From JAWPMT01 sp965601475 (GTDB lineage Bacteria > Bacteroidota > Bacteroidia > Cytophagales > Cyclobacteriaceae), in NCBI GenBank assembly GCA_965601475.1, contig OZ271832.1, positions 992,001 through 1,056,000 of the forward strand: DNA of 64,000 nucleotides, given 5' to 3'. How positions within the stretch are numbered: the first letter of the stretch is position 1; every line of letters begins with the position of its first letter. The position numbers and the translations under genes were made by a program. Shown here one piece after another: positions 9,489 through 17,593 of this stretch. The notes under the pieces are model-generated. The model was not told the DNA's origin. It searched no databases and saw only the letters and a list, made by a program, of their open reading frames with translations.

Positions 9489-10436
9489 TTAGTACTTGAT
9501 GATGTAATGGACGTAGGCATTCCGGGGACGCGTCTCATCTCCACCTCGGTCGTTGATGGTTATGCCAGTGAACGCCACTTCAGTTTGTCTGACAACGGAA
9601 GTCTCCGAATCATCAGCCACGTTTCTGTCATTGGCGTCATCCGATTCTTGGTTATTCTGAAAAAGATCTCGATAGTCGTGCAGGTGACCGGGATCATTAA
9701 TACTGTGATCGTGTTCACCAAATTCATCATTTTGATAGCTCCCGACCAGGTTGCCGGTATTTCCACCATTCAGTGCGAACCTGCTGTTCTTGTTGGGGTC
9801 CACGTTAGCATCTCCTGCCACGCCTCTCAGGAAGTACCCCCGCAAATCCGGAACCCTAAAGTTCGTGGCTCCATCCCCTCCCCAGGCGGTACCAATGGCG
9901 GCAAAGAGCTCCGGGAAATCGGAGATGTTTTTCAAAGATCCATCACAGACCAGGTAGCCATCCGGCAGGTTGGTGTCGACTTCACCGGCGAAGGGCAAAA
10001 TGGACCCTGCGGGAACCCCATTTTCCGCCCGGGAAGCGGCCTGGGCATAAGGCACACTCAGTAATTGCGTCTCACTGACTGTGACAAAATCGGTGTTATT
10101 GACGCTGACTTCAGCTTTAAGGAAGTAGTTGATATTGATCCAATCCAGGCCATAAAACACTGCCTGATTAACGGATCCTACCGTGGTACTGAAAACCCCA
10201 AATGCATCTGTCAGGAGCTCATGGGTCTCCGTGAAATCCGGTGAGGCGCTATTGCCTTCTTCAAAAATGGAAAAGCGAACGAAAACATTTTCCCCTCCCA
10301 GGGCATTGCCATCGAAATCCCTGGCGTAGCCCTGGAAACTAAAACCCTTCTCGTTGATCTGGGCCACCGCCATGTTGCCAAGAATGAAAAGGAATAGGGA
10401 AAATGCAATCGTCAATCTGGTTGTATGCCTGCTCAT
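9489..10436 (-). CDS. Secreted protein with phage tail collar-like domain
   Basis: 315 residues from an ATG with a signal peptide (LTIAFSLFLFILGNMAVAQ). Residues about 35-150 are beta-rich. From about 165 it matches the phage tail collar fold: VPAGSILPFAG, then DGYLVCDGS, FRVPDLRGYFLRG, a GEHDH segment and the typical ending RPRNAYVHYIIKY. There are no other phage genes here, and the protein has its own signal peptide, so it is a host surface protein using a collar domain. In phages this domain sits at tail fibres; in Bacteroidota such proteins are often secreted and of unknown role. It is the first gene of a tight operon with the giant LamG protein and the cadherin-like protein, suggesting a joint extracellular assembly. 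Confidence 0.85.
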   Translation of the reverse strand: MSRHTTRLTIAFSLFLFILGNMAVAQINEKGFSFQGYARDFDGNALGGENVFVRFSIFEEGNSASPDFTETHELLTDAFGVFSTTVGSVNQAVFYGLDWININYFLKAEVSVNNTDFVTVSETQLLSVPYAQAASRAENGVPAGSILPFAGEVDTNLPDGYLVCDGSLKNISDFPELFAAIGTAWGGDGATNFRVPDLRGYFLRGVAGDANVDPNKNSRFALNGGNTGNLVGSYQNDEFGEHDHSINDPGHLHDYRDLFQNNQESDDANDRNVADDSETSVVRQTEVAFTGITINDRGGDETRPRNAYVHYIIKY

Positions 10437-10564
10437 TGAAGTGAGATTTTTATAACTGGTGCATGATTTGCATGATGAAGATAGGCAATGACATCACCGA
10501 ACAGGCCGGTCAAAAATGTATGCAGGATTTCTGTAAATGAAGTGTCAGATCGTGTAAATAGACC

Positions 10565-11296
10565 CTAATCCGGGTCAGAGGAAGAGAGCAAATTGATACG
10601 GTTAATGAGTTCTGCCTGTAGCGACCTACTGATCGGCAGCCCTTCCCCGTCTATGTAGATCTGCGAGTGGTTGATAGCCGTAATGGCATCCACATTGACA
10701 ACATGCGATCTGTGTATGCGCAGGAATTTTGTATTGGGCAGCTGGGCTTCGACTTTCTTCAAGATGTTTCTAACGACGAACTTCTTGTCCGCGGTTTGTA
10801 TCTCGGTGTACGCACCCTCCGCTTTTAGCCAGCGAATGGTATGGAATCGCAGCCTGATATAGACATTGATGTTGCGGATGAACAAACTGTCGTTGAGGGT
10901 AGAAATCGAATCCAGCTCTTCCACTGGGTTAGGGTCGTTGAATACCGCCATCTCAATGGCAATTCTGAGATCTTCCACTTTGAAAGGCTTGCTGAGATAG
11001 GCATGAGGCTTTAGTCTTTTGGCTCTTTGAACTACCTCAGATTCGGTGTGGGACGTAATGAAGATGATAGACGGCGTCCACTTAATCTTTTCCGCCAGAT
11101 CCAAACCCGTCTTGTCAGACCCCAAATCGATATCCACGAGGACAAGGTCCGGTTTGTTTTTATCTATGGCATTGAGGGCCTTGTCATAATCCTGAAAAGC
11201 ACCCATGACCTCAAGACCACAGTCCTCAACGATCATCTGCAGATACTCCAGGGTACTGATCTCGTCCTCAATGATGATTGCTGTGATCTTATTCAT
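10565..11296 (-). CDS. LytTR-family response regulator
   Basis: 243 residues. The chosen start is the ATG giving MNKITAIIIEDE. A TTG further upstream (11314) would overlap the kinase gene and add an unlikely leader. The receiver domain spans 1-120, with acidic pocket E10/D11, phospho-acceptor D55 in LVLVDIDLG, and the conserved Lys in YLSKPF. A LytTR DNA-binding domain follows at about 140-240 (WLKAEGAYTEI, FLRIHRSHVVN). The start is 5 bp after the stop of the TPR histidine kinase, its likely partner. LytTR proteins bind direct repeats and often control surface or secreted proteins. The next genes in the same direction are the surface-protein operon, 128 bp on, which makes them candidate targets. 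Confidence 0.93.
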   Translation of the reverse strand: MNKITAIIIEDEISTLEYLQMIVEDCGLEVMGAFQDYDKALNAIDKNKPDLVLVDIDLGSDKTGLDLAEKIKWTPSIIFITSHTESEVVQRAKRLKPHAYLSKPFKVEDLRIAIEMAVFNDPNPVEELDSISTLNDSLFIRNINVYIRLRFHTIRWLKAEGAYTEIQTADKKFVVRNILKKVEAQLPNTKFLRIHRSHVVNVDAITAINHSQIYIDGEGLPISRSLQAELINRINLLSSSDPD

Positions 11297-11300
11297 GGCT

Positions 11301-13400
11301 TCAAGAAACACCAATACTTACGGTAAAGGTACTGCGCTTCCCGAGTTCGCTGGTAGCAGACAGTCGGGCATTGTTTTTCTCAGCCAGTTCCCTGGATAGC
11401 ATGAGCCCAAGTCCAGTACCGATTTCCTGATTGGTTCCAGCTACCACGGGGGCCGTGTTATTGAAAATATCCTTCAAAGTTTCTTCGGAAATACCTGTGC
11501 CTTCATCCCGCACATTGATGAGAAGGTCAGACTCCGCCTCGGCGGAGTCTATCACCACCATGTCTCCCTCCTTACTGTATTTGATCGCATTGGCCACCAG
11601 GTTTCTGATGACGATCTGCATCATTTCATTATCCAATTCAGCGACATGCTGATCCAGGCATTCATTGGACAGCGTAACCCCTTTTTCCGAAGCCAATGGC
11701 TTGAGCAAGACCATGGCATGATCAACCAACTCCCGGACCTTCACCATTTCCAGTTGCGGCTTCAGCTCATTCAGCTGGGACTGAGCCCAGCGCAGCAGGT
11801 TATTCATATAAAGAGAGGTATCTGACAGTCTCAGATTCAAATGTCGGGTGCGCTCCTCCAGTTGTTCCTGATCTATCCGCTTAGCTTCAAACAAGGCAAT
11901 CGTATTTTGCAATGCAAAAAGTGGGGACTTCAGGTCATGAGAAAGGACACCTAGTATCTTGGTGTTCAGCGTATTAAGCTTTTCCAATTCCACCTTGGTT
12001 TTATGCTCCTTCATGCGGTTTCGGTTGATCAGGTAAGCGATGAGTCCGAGCAATATGGAAAAAACCACACTGGCAATAATCAGGTTGCGCTGGTCCCTCA
12101 ATGCCGCCTGGGCCTTTTGTCTTTCCCTTTGACGTTCCACTTCCAATCCCCGCCTTTCATTGTCGAACTGGTATTCCGCCTCCAGCATAGAGATTTCTTC
12201 GATTTTTTCTTTGTTCAACAGACTGTCAGTAAGCCCCGTGTAGGATTTCAGATAGAGAAAGGCCTCCGGCCAGTTCCTGCGCTCTTCATAGAACTCATAC
12301 AGTTGCAAGGCAATATCCTGCATCAGATCCTTCCTTCCGATGGATTCAGACAACGCATAGGCCCTGAGCCATTGCTGTTCAGCTTGGGTGAATTCCTGAC
12401 GTGAGTAGTGAAAATCTCCAAGTACCTTATGGTTCGTAGCAGTGATGGAAGTTTCACCACACGATCCGGATTCCCGCAGGGCAATGTCAGCATAGTATTT
12501 GGCCGAATCCAATTCGCCCATTGCCAGGAAGGCCTGGGCCATTGTGGTCATCGGATAAATGGTCATGCAATTTCTGCGAATCCAGTATTGGAGTCCTATC
12601 CTAAGTTCCTCCACCGCCTGAGCCGGAGCATTGTTTTCCAGGAAAGCACCACCCAGATTGGTGTGGACGTTGCCCAAATAGCGATCGGTCAATACGGTAT
12701 CGCCATCCAGTGTTTTGTAATAGTATTCGATCGCCCGATCCACATCCTTCATATACCTGTAGGTATTGCCAATGGCGAGCAGCGAAACCCTGGTGCGCTG
12801 ATCAAGCTGGAGCGCCTCGTAGATATCCAGGGCCAGTAGTTGATTTGTCAAAGCCTCATAATATCGACCCAGGGCACTATACTTATTACCCAGATTGTTA
12901 TGCGCATTGGCCAACCCAACACTATCCCGGACCTCCACCAGGACGGGTATGGCCATCTCCAATACCCTAGCCGCGGAATCATACTGACTCAATCGTGACA
13001 ACACACTCGCAATGTTTACCATGGTATTGCTCAACGTTTTGGCATGCCCCCCTGCCTTGGCGACGTCATAGCTTTGACCCATGAAATAGCCAGCGGAGTC
13101 AAACTGGCCATTGATCTTGTAACAAAGTCCAATGTTGGAAAGGAATTTGGCATAACCCTCTGTATCCCTCCCCTCCTTTATGGTCGCGAGCAAATGATTC
13201 CCAAGGGCAATAGCCCTTTCCAGTTGATCCCTTTGAGCGTAGAACGCCATTTGCTCGGCATAGCCCCGCCAGAGCACATTTGGATTGGCTGCGGTCGCCA
13301 CCTTATTGATGAGGCTGTCCGGAAGTTCCTGGCTTTTTAGTTCAAAAAGCAGAAATAGCGTAACGAGTGGACAGATTGTCCTGAGTAATGCTGGTTTCAC
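11301..13400 (-). CDS. TPR-containing sensor histidine kinase
   Basis: 699 residues from a GTG; no in-frame ATG lies near the start. An N-terminal signal or membrane segment (LVTLFLLFELKSQ) is followed by about six tetratricopeptide repeats (60-380), then a charged coiled coil (EVERQRERQKAQ) and one membrane helix at about 425-446 (LIIASVVFSILLGLIAYLI). The kinase has H488 in VLSHDLKSPL, N-box NLVANAIKYS, and G-boxes DEGTGIS and GTGLGLML. The layout suggests that periplasmic TPRs sense a protein or peptide and drive phosphorylation of the LytTR regulator encoded 5 bp downstream. A possible -7 box (TAAGTTTT on the minus strand, one mismatch to TAnnTTTG) lies at 13423-13430. Confidence 0.92.
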   Translation of the reverse strand: MKPALLRTICPLVTLFLLFELKSQELPDSLINKVATAANPNVLWRGYAEQMAFYAQRDQLERAIALGNHLLATIKEGRDTEGYAKFLSNIGLCYKINGQFDSAGYFMGQSYDVAKAGGHAKTLSNTMVNIASVLSRLSQYDSAARVLEMAIPVLVEVRDSVGLANAHNNLGNKYSALGRYYEALTNQLLALDIYEALQLDQRTRVSLLAIGNTYRYMKDVDRAIEYYYKTLDGDTVLTDRYLGNVHTNLGGAFLENNAPAQAVEELRIGLQYWIRRNCMTIYPMTTMAQAFLAMGELDSAKYYADIALRESGSCGETSITATNHKVLGDFHYSRQEFTQAEQQWLRAYALSESIGRKDLMQDIALQLYEFYEERRNWPEAFLYLKSYTGLTDSLLNKEKIEEISMLEAEYQFDNERRGLEVERQRERQKAQAALRDQRNLIIASVVFSILLGLIAYLINRNRMKEHKTKVELEKLNTLNTKILGVLSHDLKSPLFALQNTIALFEAKRIDQEQLEERTRHLNLRLSDTSLYMNNLLRWAQSQLNELKPQLEMVKVRELVDHAMVLLKPLASEKGVTLSNECLDQHVAELDNEMMQIVIRNLVANAIKYSKEGDMVVIDSAEAESDLLINVRDEGTGISEETLKDIFNNTAPVVAGTNQEIGTGLGLMLSRELAEKNNARLSATSELGKRSTFTVSIGVS

Positions 13401-13789
13401 AATGGTCAGTTTGAGGTTGTAAAAAACTTAAATCACAGAACGCAACGGTAGGTTAGGGTCCGGAATCGCACCGTGATCATAACAGCTGGTAAAATAGTCA
13501 AAATAGAAAATTGTCGGAAAGAGAAACGACAATCTCTAAGGTATCACCAGGTAATCCTTACGAATTCAAAACGGATGGATCTCGGGGAAGGCACTAGGTG
13601 ACTGAGGCCAGAACCAAACAGAATAGGTGATTCAGTTTATCTGACACCAAACTGAGCCTTTGCAAAAACCTACAACTGCGATGGCGTCGAGAAAATACCC
13701 TGCTGGAGCGAAAGTAACCCGCTCACTACGGACGATTTCACCATATTCCCCGATTTTCCTTAAATTAAAAACCACAAGAGCTAACCATT
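13401..13789. other. Divergent intergenic region between two TPR kinases
   Basis: About 390 bp without a convincing gene, separating two divergently transcribed TPR kinases, so it should hold both promoters. It contains a 7-bp inverted repeat (listed separately), a possible -7 box for the minus-strand kinase at 13423-13430, and an A/T-rich stretch near 13760-13790 before the plus-strand kinase. No tRNA, riboswitch or clear terminator was recognised. Short open frames across it lack a plausible start or domain. Confidence 0.6.
13510..13533. repeat. Inverted repeat, ATTGTCG / CGACAAT
   Basis: Arms ATTGTCG (13510-13516) and CGACAAT (13527-13533) are perfect complements separated by the purine-only loop GAAAGAGAAA. 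It sits about 110 bp upstream of the minus-strand kinase start and about 260 bp upstream of the plus-strand one. It could be a regulator site or an RNA hairpin. There is no T-run, so it is not an obvious terminator. Confidence 0.45.
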
Positions 13790-15931
13790 TTGCTGCCGCT
13801 AACGACCAACACCCCCATCGAGGGTTGCAATTCCTCATGTCGCTGTGATTGTCACGGACTGAGCCAAGCTTGTAAATGGCTTTTGCTCTTTCTGCTCTGG
13901 GTGGGCAACAATGGGACTATGTTGGCAAAGGCGTCTCAGGTCGACCAAAACCTAACTCAGAAGCTGGACAGTCTGAATCAGCAGGCATACCTGGCCTACA
14001 ACTCCGACCCCCGGCAGGCCATACGCTGGTCATTGGAGGCGGTAACGAGAAGCCTGGAATCTGGCCTATATCCACAAGCGTCAGTTGCTTACAAAAATAT
14101 GGGGCTTGCCTACTGGCGACTCTCTTCCTACGACTCAAGCCTGTACTATTATGAATTGGGCAAAGAGCTTGCCGATTCCATTGGGGACGAACTCACAGGC
14201 TCCAAAATCCTTAATAACATGGCGCTTGTATACCGAGATAGAGGCCAGTACTCTACGAGTCTTGACCGCTACCTTGAAGCATTGGAAATCCAAAAAAGGC
14301 TCGAAGAATACGGTAGTTTGGCCATTACTCTCACCAATGTGGGAGCCATCTATTTTCGCCTGGGGGAAGTCGACAAAGCCAAAGAATATCTCAATCAATC
14401 ATTGGCAATGGCAACCCGGGGCAATTTCGCATTACCTGAATGCTTTGGATGCAGTGTGGCCATAGAAGTATACAGTAAGACACGCGATTATGATCGAGCG
14501 GATGCCTACTACCAGCGTGCCAGGCAGTCCTGCCAAAAGGTGAAAAGCAAGTACTACCTGGGCCTGGCCAGCTACAATTATGCCCTCATGCTGAAAAAGA
14601 AGCAAAACCTTCCGGCAGCCATAAGTGAGTTCGAGCGAAGTCTGGCCGTGATGGAGGATGTCGGGGATCGAAGGAAGCAAGCTGCAGTCATCAATCAACT
14701 TGGCAGTATCTATTATGCCCTCAACCAAATCACAGCATCAAAGAAGTATTTTACCCGGGCCAAGCATATGGCGGTGGAGCATGGCCTGCTTGATGAACTA
14801 AAAACTTCCTATCAGTTTCTATACAAAATTGATAGCCTGGGAGGCAGGTATGCTGCTGCCCTTGCGGGATTCCACAGATTCCACGAACTCAACGATAGCC
14901 TGTCCAGGCTACAAAGATTTTATGCCCTGGCAGAGATCAATGTGAAATACCAGACACAACAGAAGGAAATTGAAAATGAGGTCTTACGAGCGGAACGAGA
15001 ACTTCAGAACGAAGTAATCAACAGACAAAAGCTCAATGCCCGAATCTATTATATCATCATTGCCGCTTCGGTCCTAATCATAGCCGTGCTTATCATTCTT
15101 GTCGTGGTCATTCGACGTAGCAATATTAGCCTGAGATCAATGAACCTGGAGATCAACAGGCAAAGCCTAGCCCTCGAAGAGAAAAACCAGGAACTGCATC
15201 AGACCATTGATCGGCTCGAGCAAACGCAGCGGCAGCTCATAGAGTCCGAAAAAATGGCGTCACTCGGGTCATTGTCAGCCGGAATCGGTCATGAAATCAA
15301 CAATCCGCTCAACTTCATCAAAGGGAGCATTGAAGTATTGTCGAAGCACTACAAGGAGACCAAACTCAAAGTCACCGATGAAATAGCCAATAAATGCTTT
15401 GACGCTGTGAATGAAGGTGTGGACCGGGCCTCATCAATTGTCAAGAGCCTGTCACACTTCAGCAGAATGGGCGATGAAATGGACGAAAAATGTGACCTGT
15501 ACGAGATCATTGACAATTGCCTGGTCATCCTGGAAAATAAGCTCAAACACAGGGTCCAGGTCACTCGAAAATACTCGAAAGAGGCCGCCATCTGTGTGGG
15601 CAATGGCGGTCGCATACATCAGGCATTTCTCAACATCCTTTCCAACGCAGAGCAATCCATTGCCGAGTCGGGAGAGATTTCTATTCACGGAAGGCTCTTC
15701 AACGGCAGCATTGGGATCAGGATATCGGATACGGGATCGGGGATTAGTCAAGATAATCTCAGCAGAATCATGGAGCCCTTTTTCACCACAAAAAACCCTG
15801 GGGAAGGTACCGGACTCGGTTTATCAATTACCTACCGCATCATTCAGGAGCATGGTGGTACTATCTCGGTAGATTCGGCACTTGGGGGCGGCACCACTGT
15901 CTCGATCGTACTCCCAAGAAAAATAGACTAA
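13790..15931 (+). CDS. TPR-containing sensor histidine kinase (GHEINNP type)
   Basis: Up to 713 residues. The start is uncertain: the frame opens at a TTG (13790), and the first in-frame ATG (13919) falls after the hydrophobic signal-like segment CKWLLLFLLWVG. Initiation is therefore probably upstream of that segment at a non-ATG codon such as TTG 13790 or CTG 13859. TPRs span about 60-340, then a coiled coil and a membrane helix at about 418-440 (IIIAASVLIIAVLIILVVVI). The kinase has H501 in GIGHEINNPLNF, N-box NILSNAEQSI, DTGSGIS and GTGLGLSI. The GHEINNP box is typical of the HPK4 class. No response regulator lies next to it. It may share the neighbouring LytTR regulator or act through an unlinked partner. 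Confidence 0.9.
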   Translation: MLPLTTNTPIEGCNSSCRCDCHGLSQACKWLLLFLLWVGNNGTMLAKASQVDQNLTQKLDSLNQQAYLAYNSDPRQAIRWSLEAVTRSLESGLYPQASVAYKNMGLAYWRLSSYDSSLYYYELGKELADSIGDELTGSKILNNMALVYRDRGQYSTSLDRYLEALEIQKRLEEYGSLAITLTNVGAIYFRLGEVDKAKEYLNQSLAMATRGNFALPECFGCSVAIEVYSKTRDYDRADAYYQRARQSCQKVKSKYYLGLASYNYALMLKKKQNLPAAISEFERSLAVMEDVGDRRKQAAVINQLGSIYYALNQITASKKYFTRAKHMAVEHGLLDELKTSYQFLYKIDSLGGRYAAALAGFHRFHELNDSLSRLQRFYALAEINVKYQTQQKEIENEVLRAERELQNEVINRQKLNARIYYIIIAASVLIIAVLIILVVVIRRSNISLRSMNLEINRQSLALEEKNQELHQTIDRLEQTQRQLIESEKMASLGSLSAGIGHEINNPLNFIKGSIEVLSKHYKETKLKVTDEIANKCFDAVNEGVDRASSIVKSLSHFSRMGDEMDEKCDLYEIIDNCLVILENKLKHRVQVTRKYSKEAAICVGNGGRIHQAFLNILSNAEQSIAESGEISIHGRLFNGSIGIRISDTGSGISQDNLSRIMEPFFTTKNPGEGTGLGLSITYRIIQEHGGTISVDSALGGGTTVSIVLPRKID

Positions 15932-15993
15932 GAAAACAACTCAATCACCTATCTATTTGGTGCTAGCCCCCAATGGAAAAGGTCTTTGCTGCA

Positions 15994-16018
15994 TAAAAAA
16001 ACCCGGCTATTGCCGGGT
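15994..16018 (-). terminator. Rho-independent terminator of the SnoaL-like gene
   Basis: Read on the minus strand, the stem ACCCGGC / GCCGGGT (16001-16018, loop AATA) is followed directly by seven T residues (15994-16000), a standard intrinsic terminator 26 bp after the SnoaL-like stop. The opposite side lacks a strong T-run, but the stem may also slow transcription from the convergent kinase gene. Confidence 0.85.
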
Positions 16019-16044
16019 CCATTTCTTATGACTGTACGAGTCTA

Positions 16045-16401
16045 TCAGTTGTTGGAATAGTAGAAACGCTCATGTACGATTTTACCGTCCTTCCATCGCT
16101 GTACACCAGTCTGCTCCATGGTTACGCGATTACCATCTTTGAAGCTGACGTCCATTGAGGTCTCATGGATCACCACACCGGCTTCTTCATCTGAGGTGAT
16201 CGCTTTCACCTCCAGACCGTGAAACTCCTGAACATTGTTGAGGAATTGCTCCTCATAAGCCCTACAGGCAACTTTACCTTCCCTGACACCCATGGGCTCC
16301 ACCATAACGACATCATCCGAATAGTACTTCTCAAATGCATCCAGCAATTGGCCTTGTCCGATCATGTTGTAAATGTCCTGGGTTTTTTCTTTTAATGTCA
16401 T
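16045..16401 (-). CDS. SnoaL/NTF2-like fold protein
   Basis: 118 residues. The N-terminal helix region (DIYNMIGQGQLLDAFEKYYSD) and the following sheets (VVMVEPMGVREGK, RVTMEQTGVQRWKDGKIV) are typical of the SnoaL/NTF2-like cone fold used by small ketosteroid-isomerase-type enzymes and many proteins of unknown role. No catalytic function can be assigned. It is a single gene ending in an intrinsic terminator. Just upstream are two overlapping palindromic elements with the same design as the operator in front of the nitroreductase gene near 25.97 kb, so it is probably controlled by a MarR/HxlR-like stress regulator encoded outside this window. Confidence 0.8.
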   Translation of the reverse strand: MTLKEKTQDIYNMIGQGQLLDAFEKYYSDDVVMVEPMGVREGKVACRAYEEQFLNNVQEFHGLEVKAITSDEEAGVVIHETSMDVSFKDGNRVTMEQTGVQRWKDGKIVHERFYYSNN

Positions 16402-16415
16402 TACGATTGTTTTTT

Positions 16416-16448
16416 TAAATGTACATACATATACTGTACATACATTTA
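16416..16448. promoter_or_regulatory. Tandem operator-like palindromes before the SnoaL-like gene
   Basis: Element 1 (16416-16433) reads TAAATGTA-CA-TACATATA, with arms differing at one pair. Element 2 (16431-16448) ends TGTA-CA-TACATTTA, with inner half-arms matching. The two are offset by 15 bp and give the direct repeat GTACATACAT at 16421-16430 and 16436-16445. The pair lies 15-47 bp upstream of the ATG, where it could overlap the promoter. The half-site TACATATA and 2-bp spacer match the palindrome at 25959-25978. Confidence 0.6.
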
Positions 16449-16597
16449 AAAGGTTTAGAAATTAGCCACTTTTTTTCGATTTCCTTCAGGACTTACCTGC
16501 GGCTGACTGCAAACCAGCGGTTGATTGAACTTGACAGCGCTGTAGTAAAGAATTTAGGTAATGACCAGGTTTATAACCCCTGCTGGCACTGTGCCCG

Positions 16598-17161
16598 CTA
16601 TTCTCCTCTCAATACGGGTACTACAAGGGTCACCAAAAAATCATCCCCAACAAGGAATTCCATGAAATTGCCCATGATGCCGAAGTCCTTGCGATTGACC
16701 TGCAACTCTCCTTCGAACACGCCAGTGCTTCCCCGATCCGAGAAAGTGAAGGGAAGCCGCACTTCCTTCTTCACTCCTCGCAGATCGAGTTCGCCTACCG
16801 CCAAGTAGCCATTTGAGGTCTTCTCTATTCGGTCGGAAGTGAAATGTATTCTGGGATGTGCCTTGGCATAAAACCAATTCTCACTCCGGGCATGCTTGTC
16901 TTTGGTGTTGTTGCCGGTATTGATGGTTGCCACTGAGACGCTGACATCAAAACCCGCATCACCGAGGTCTTTAGGGTCAAAGCGAATGGTTCCTTCAAGC
17001 CCCGAGAGTGTACCTTCGGCTTTCTTACCCGAAAATGCAATTTCGTAGTCTTGGCCAATCTCCCACTGTTGACCCTTTGCAGTTGGCACGCAAAGTGCCA
17101 TCAAGGTTACCAACATCAAAAATTGCCATGATTTAGTAGTGAGGTATCTTTTGAGCGTCAT
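16598..17161 (-). CDS. YceI family periplasmic protein
   Basis: 187 residues with a signal peptide (FLMLVTLMALCVPTAKGQ). The YceI lipocalin-like barrel is recognisable from TLSGLEGTIRFDPKDL, VATINTGNNTKDKHARSENW, HFTSDRI, VGELDLRGVKKEV and NRKDFGI. YceI proteins are thought to bind isoprenoid or other lipid-like molecules in the periplasm. Its ATG overlaps the TGA of the DUF2141 gene (TGATG), so it is translationally coupled as the last gene of the RND efflux operon. The position hints at a role in handling a hydrophobic substrate of the pump, but that is inference. Confidence 0.9.
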   Translation of the reverse strand: MTLKRYLTTKSWQFLMLVTLMALCVPTAKGQQWEIGQDYEIAFSGKKAEGTLSGLEGTIRFDPKDLGDAGFDVSVSVATINTGNNTKDKHARSENWFYAKAHPRIHFTSDRIEKTSNGYLAVGELDLRGVKKEVRLPFTFSDRGSTGVFEGELQVNRKDFGIMGNFMEFLVGDDFLVTLVVPVLRGE

Positions 17162-17586
17162 CAGTTCAGGAATTTGATGTCGATGGATAAATCCTCTTCA
17201 TTTCCAGTAATAACCACTGTGGAGCGTTCGAAGTTAGGACGTCCAAACCTAAATTGATTCGTTACGCCAACACGTTCCTTGGGCATCCCGATAAAATTCC
17301 GGTCTACCTCTCCATTGCTATTTTCATCGTGAGTCACCGTGATTGCATAACTACCTCGAGGTACATCGCTAAAGGTGTAAGCCACTGATCCTTTTTTCGC
17401 AGGTACTTCTCCTATCTTCAAGGCCTTCTCTCGCGCAGCAGGAAAGCCCTCCTCATTATCGAACATCATGAAGACAACTTGTCCTTTGTCACTCTCCACG
17501 GCTCCCACCGCGATGGTCACATTGGTTTGGGCCAGGGAGGCCACGGCCGCAGCAATTCCTATGATCAAAATGATTACTCTTTTCAT
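17161..17586 (-). CDS. DUF2141 domain-containing secreted protein
   Basis: 141 residues from the ATG giving MKRVIILIIGIAAAVASLAQ, a clean signal peptide; longer versions overlap the TolC gene. The DUF2141 pattern is clear: KGQVVFMMFDNEEGFP, FSDVPRGSYAITVTHDEN, GEVDRNFIGMPKERVGVTN. The family is common in Bacteroidota and Proteobacteria, is exported, and has no known biochemical role. The start is 7 bp after the TolC-family stop, and its own stop overlaps the YceI start. It therefore belongs to the efflux operon. Confidence 0.9.
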   Translation of the reverse strand: MKRVIILIIGIAAAVASLAQTNVTIAVGAVESDKGQVVFMMFDNEEGFPAAREKALKIGEVPAKKGSVAYTFSDVPRGSYAITVTHDENSNGEVDRNFIGMPKERVGVTNQFRFGRPNFERSTVVITGNEEDLSIDIKFLN

Positions 17587-17593
17587 TATCTGT

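Noticed and set aside
9483..10064. 193-codon plus-strand frame opposite the collar-domain gene
   Set aside because: It is antisense to a well-supported gene, with a repetitive hydrophobic translation that reflects complementary codons.
10461..10476. Direct repeat GCATGAT-TT-GCATGAT upstream of the collar-domain gene
   Set aside because: Its spacing is too short for a typical LytTR site and no second copy was found elsewhere, so it was not listed as an operator.
16490..16560. tRNA-Cys-like anticodon arm (GCTGACTGCAAACCAGC)
   Set aside because: The stem and a CTGCAAA loop resemble a tRNA-Cys anticodon arm, but there is no D arm, no proper T arm and no acceptor stem, so it is not a tRNA gene.
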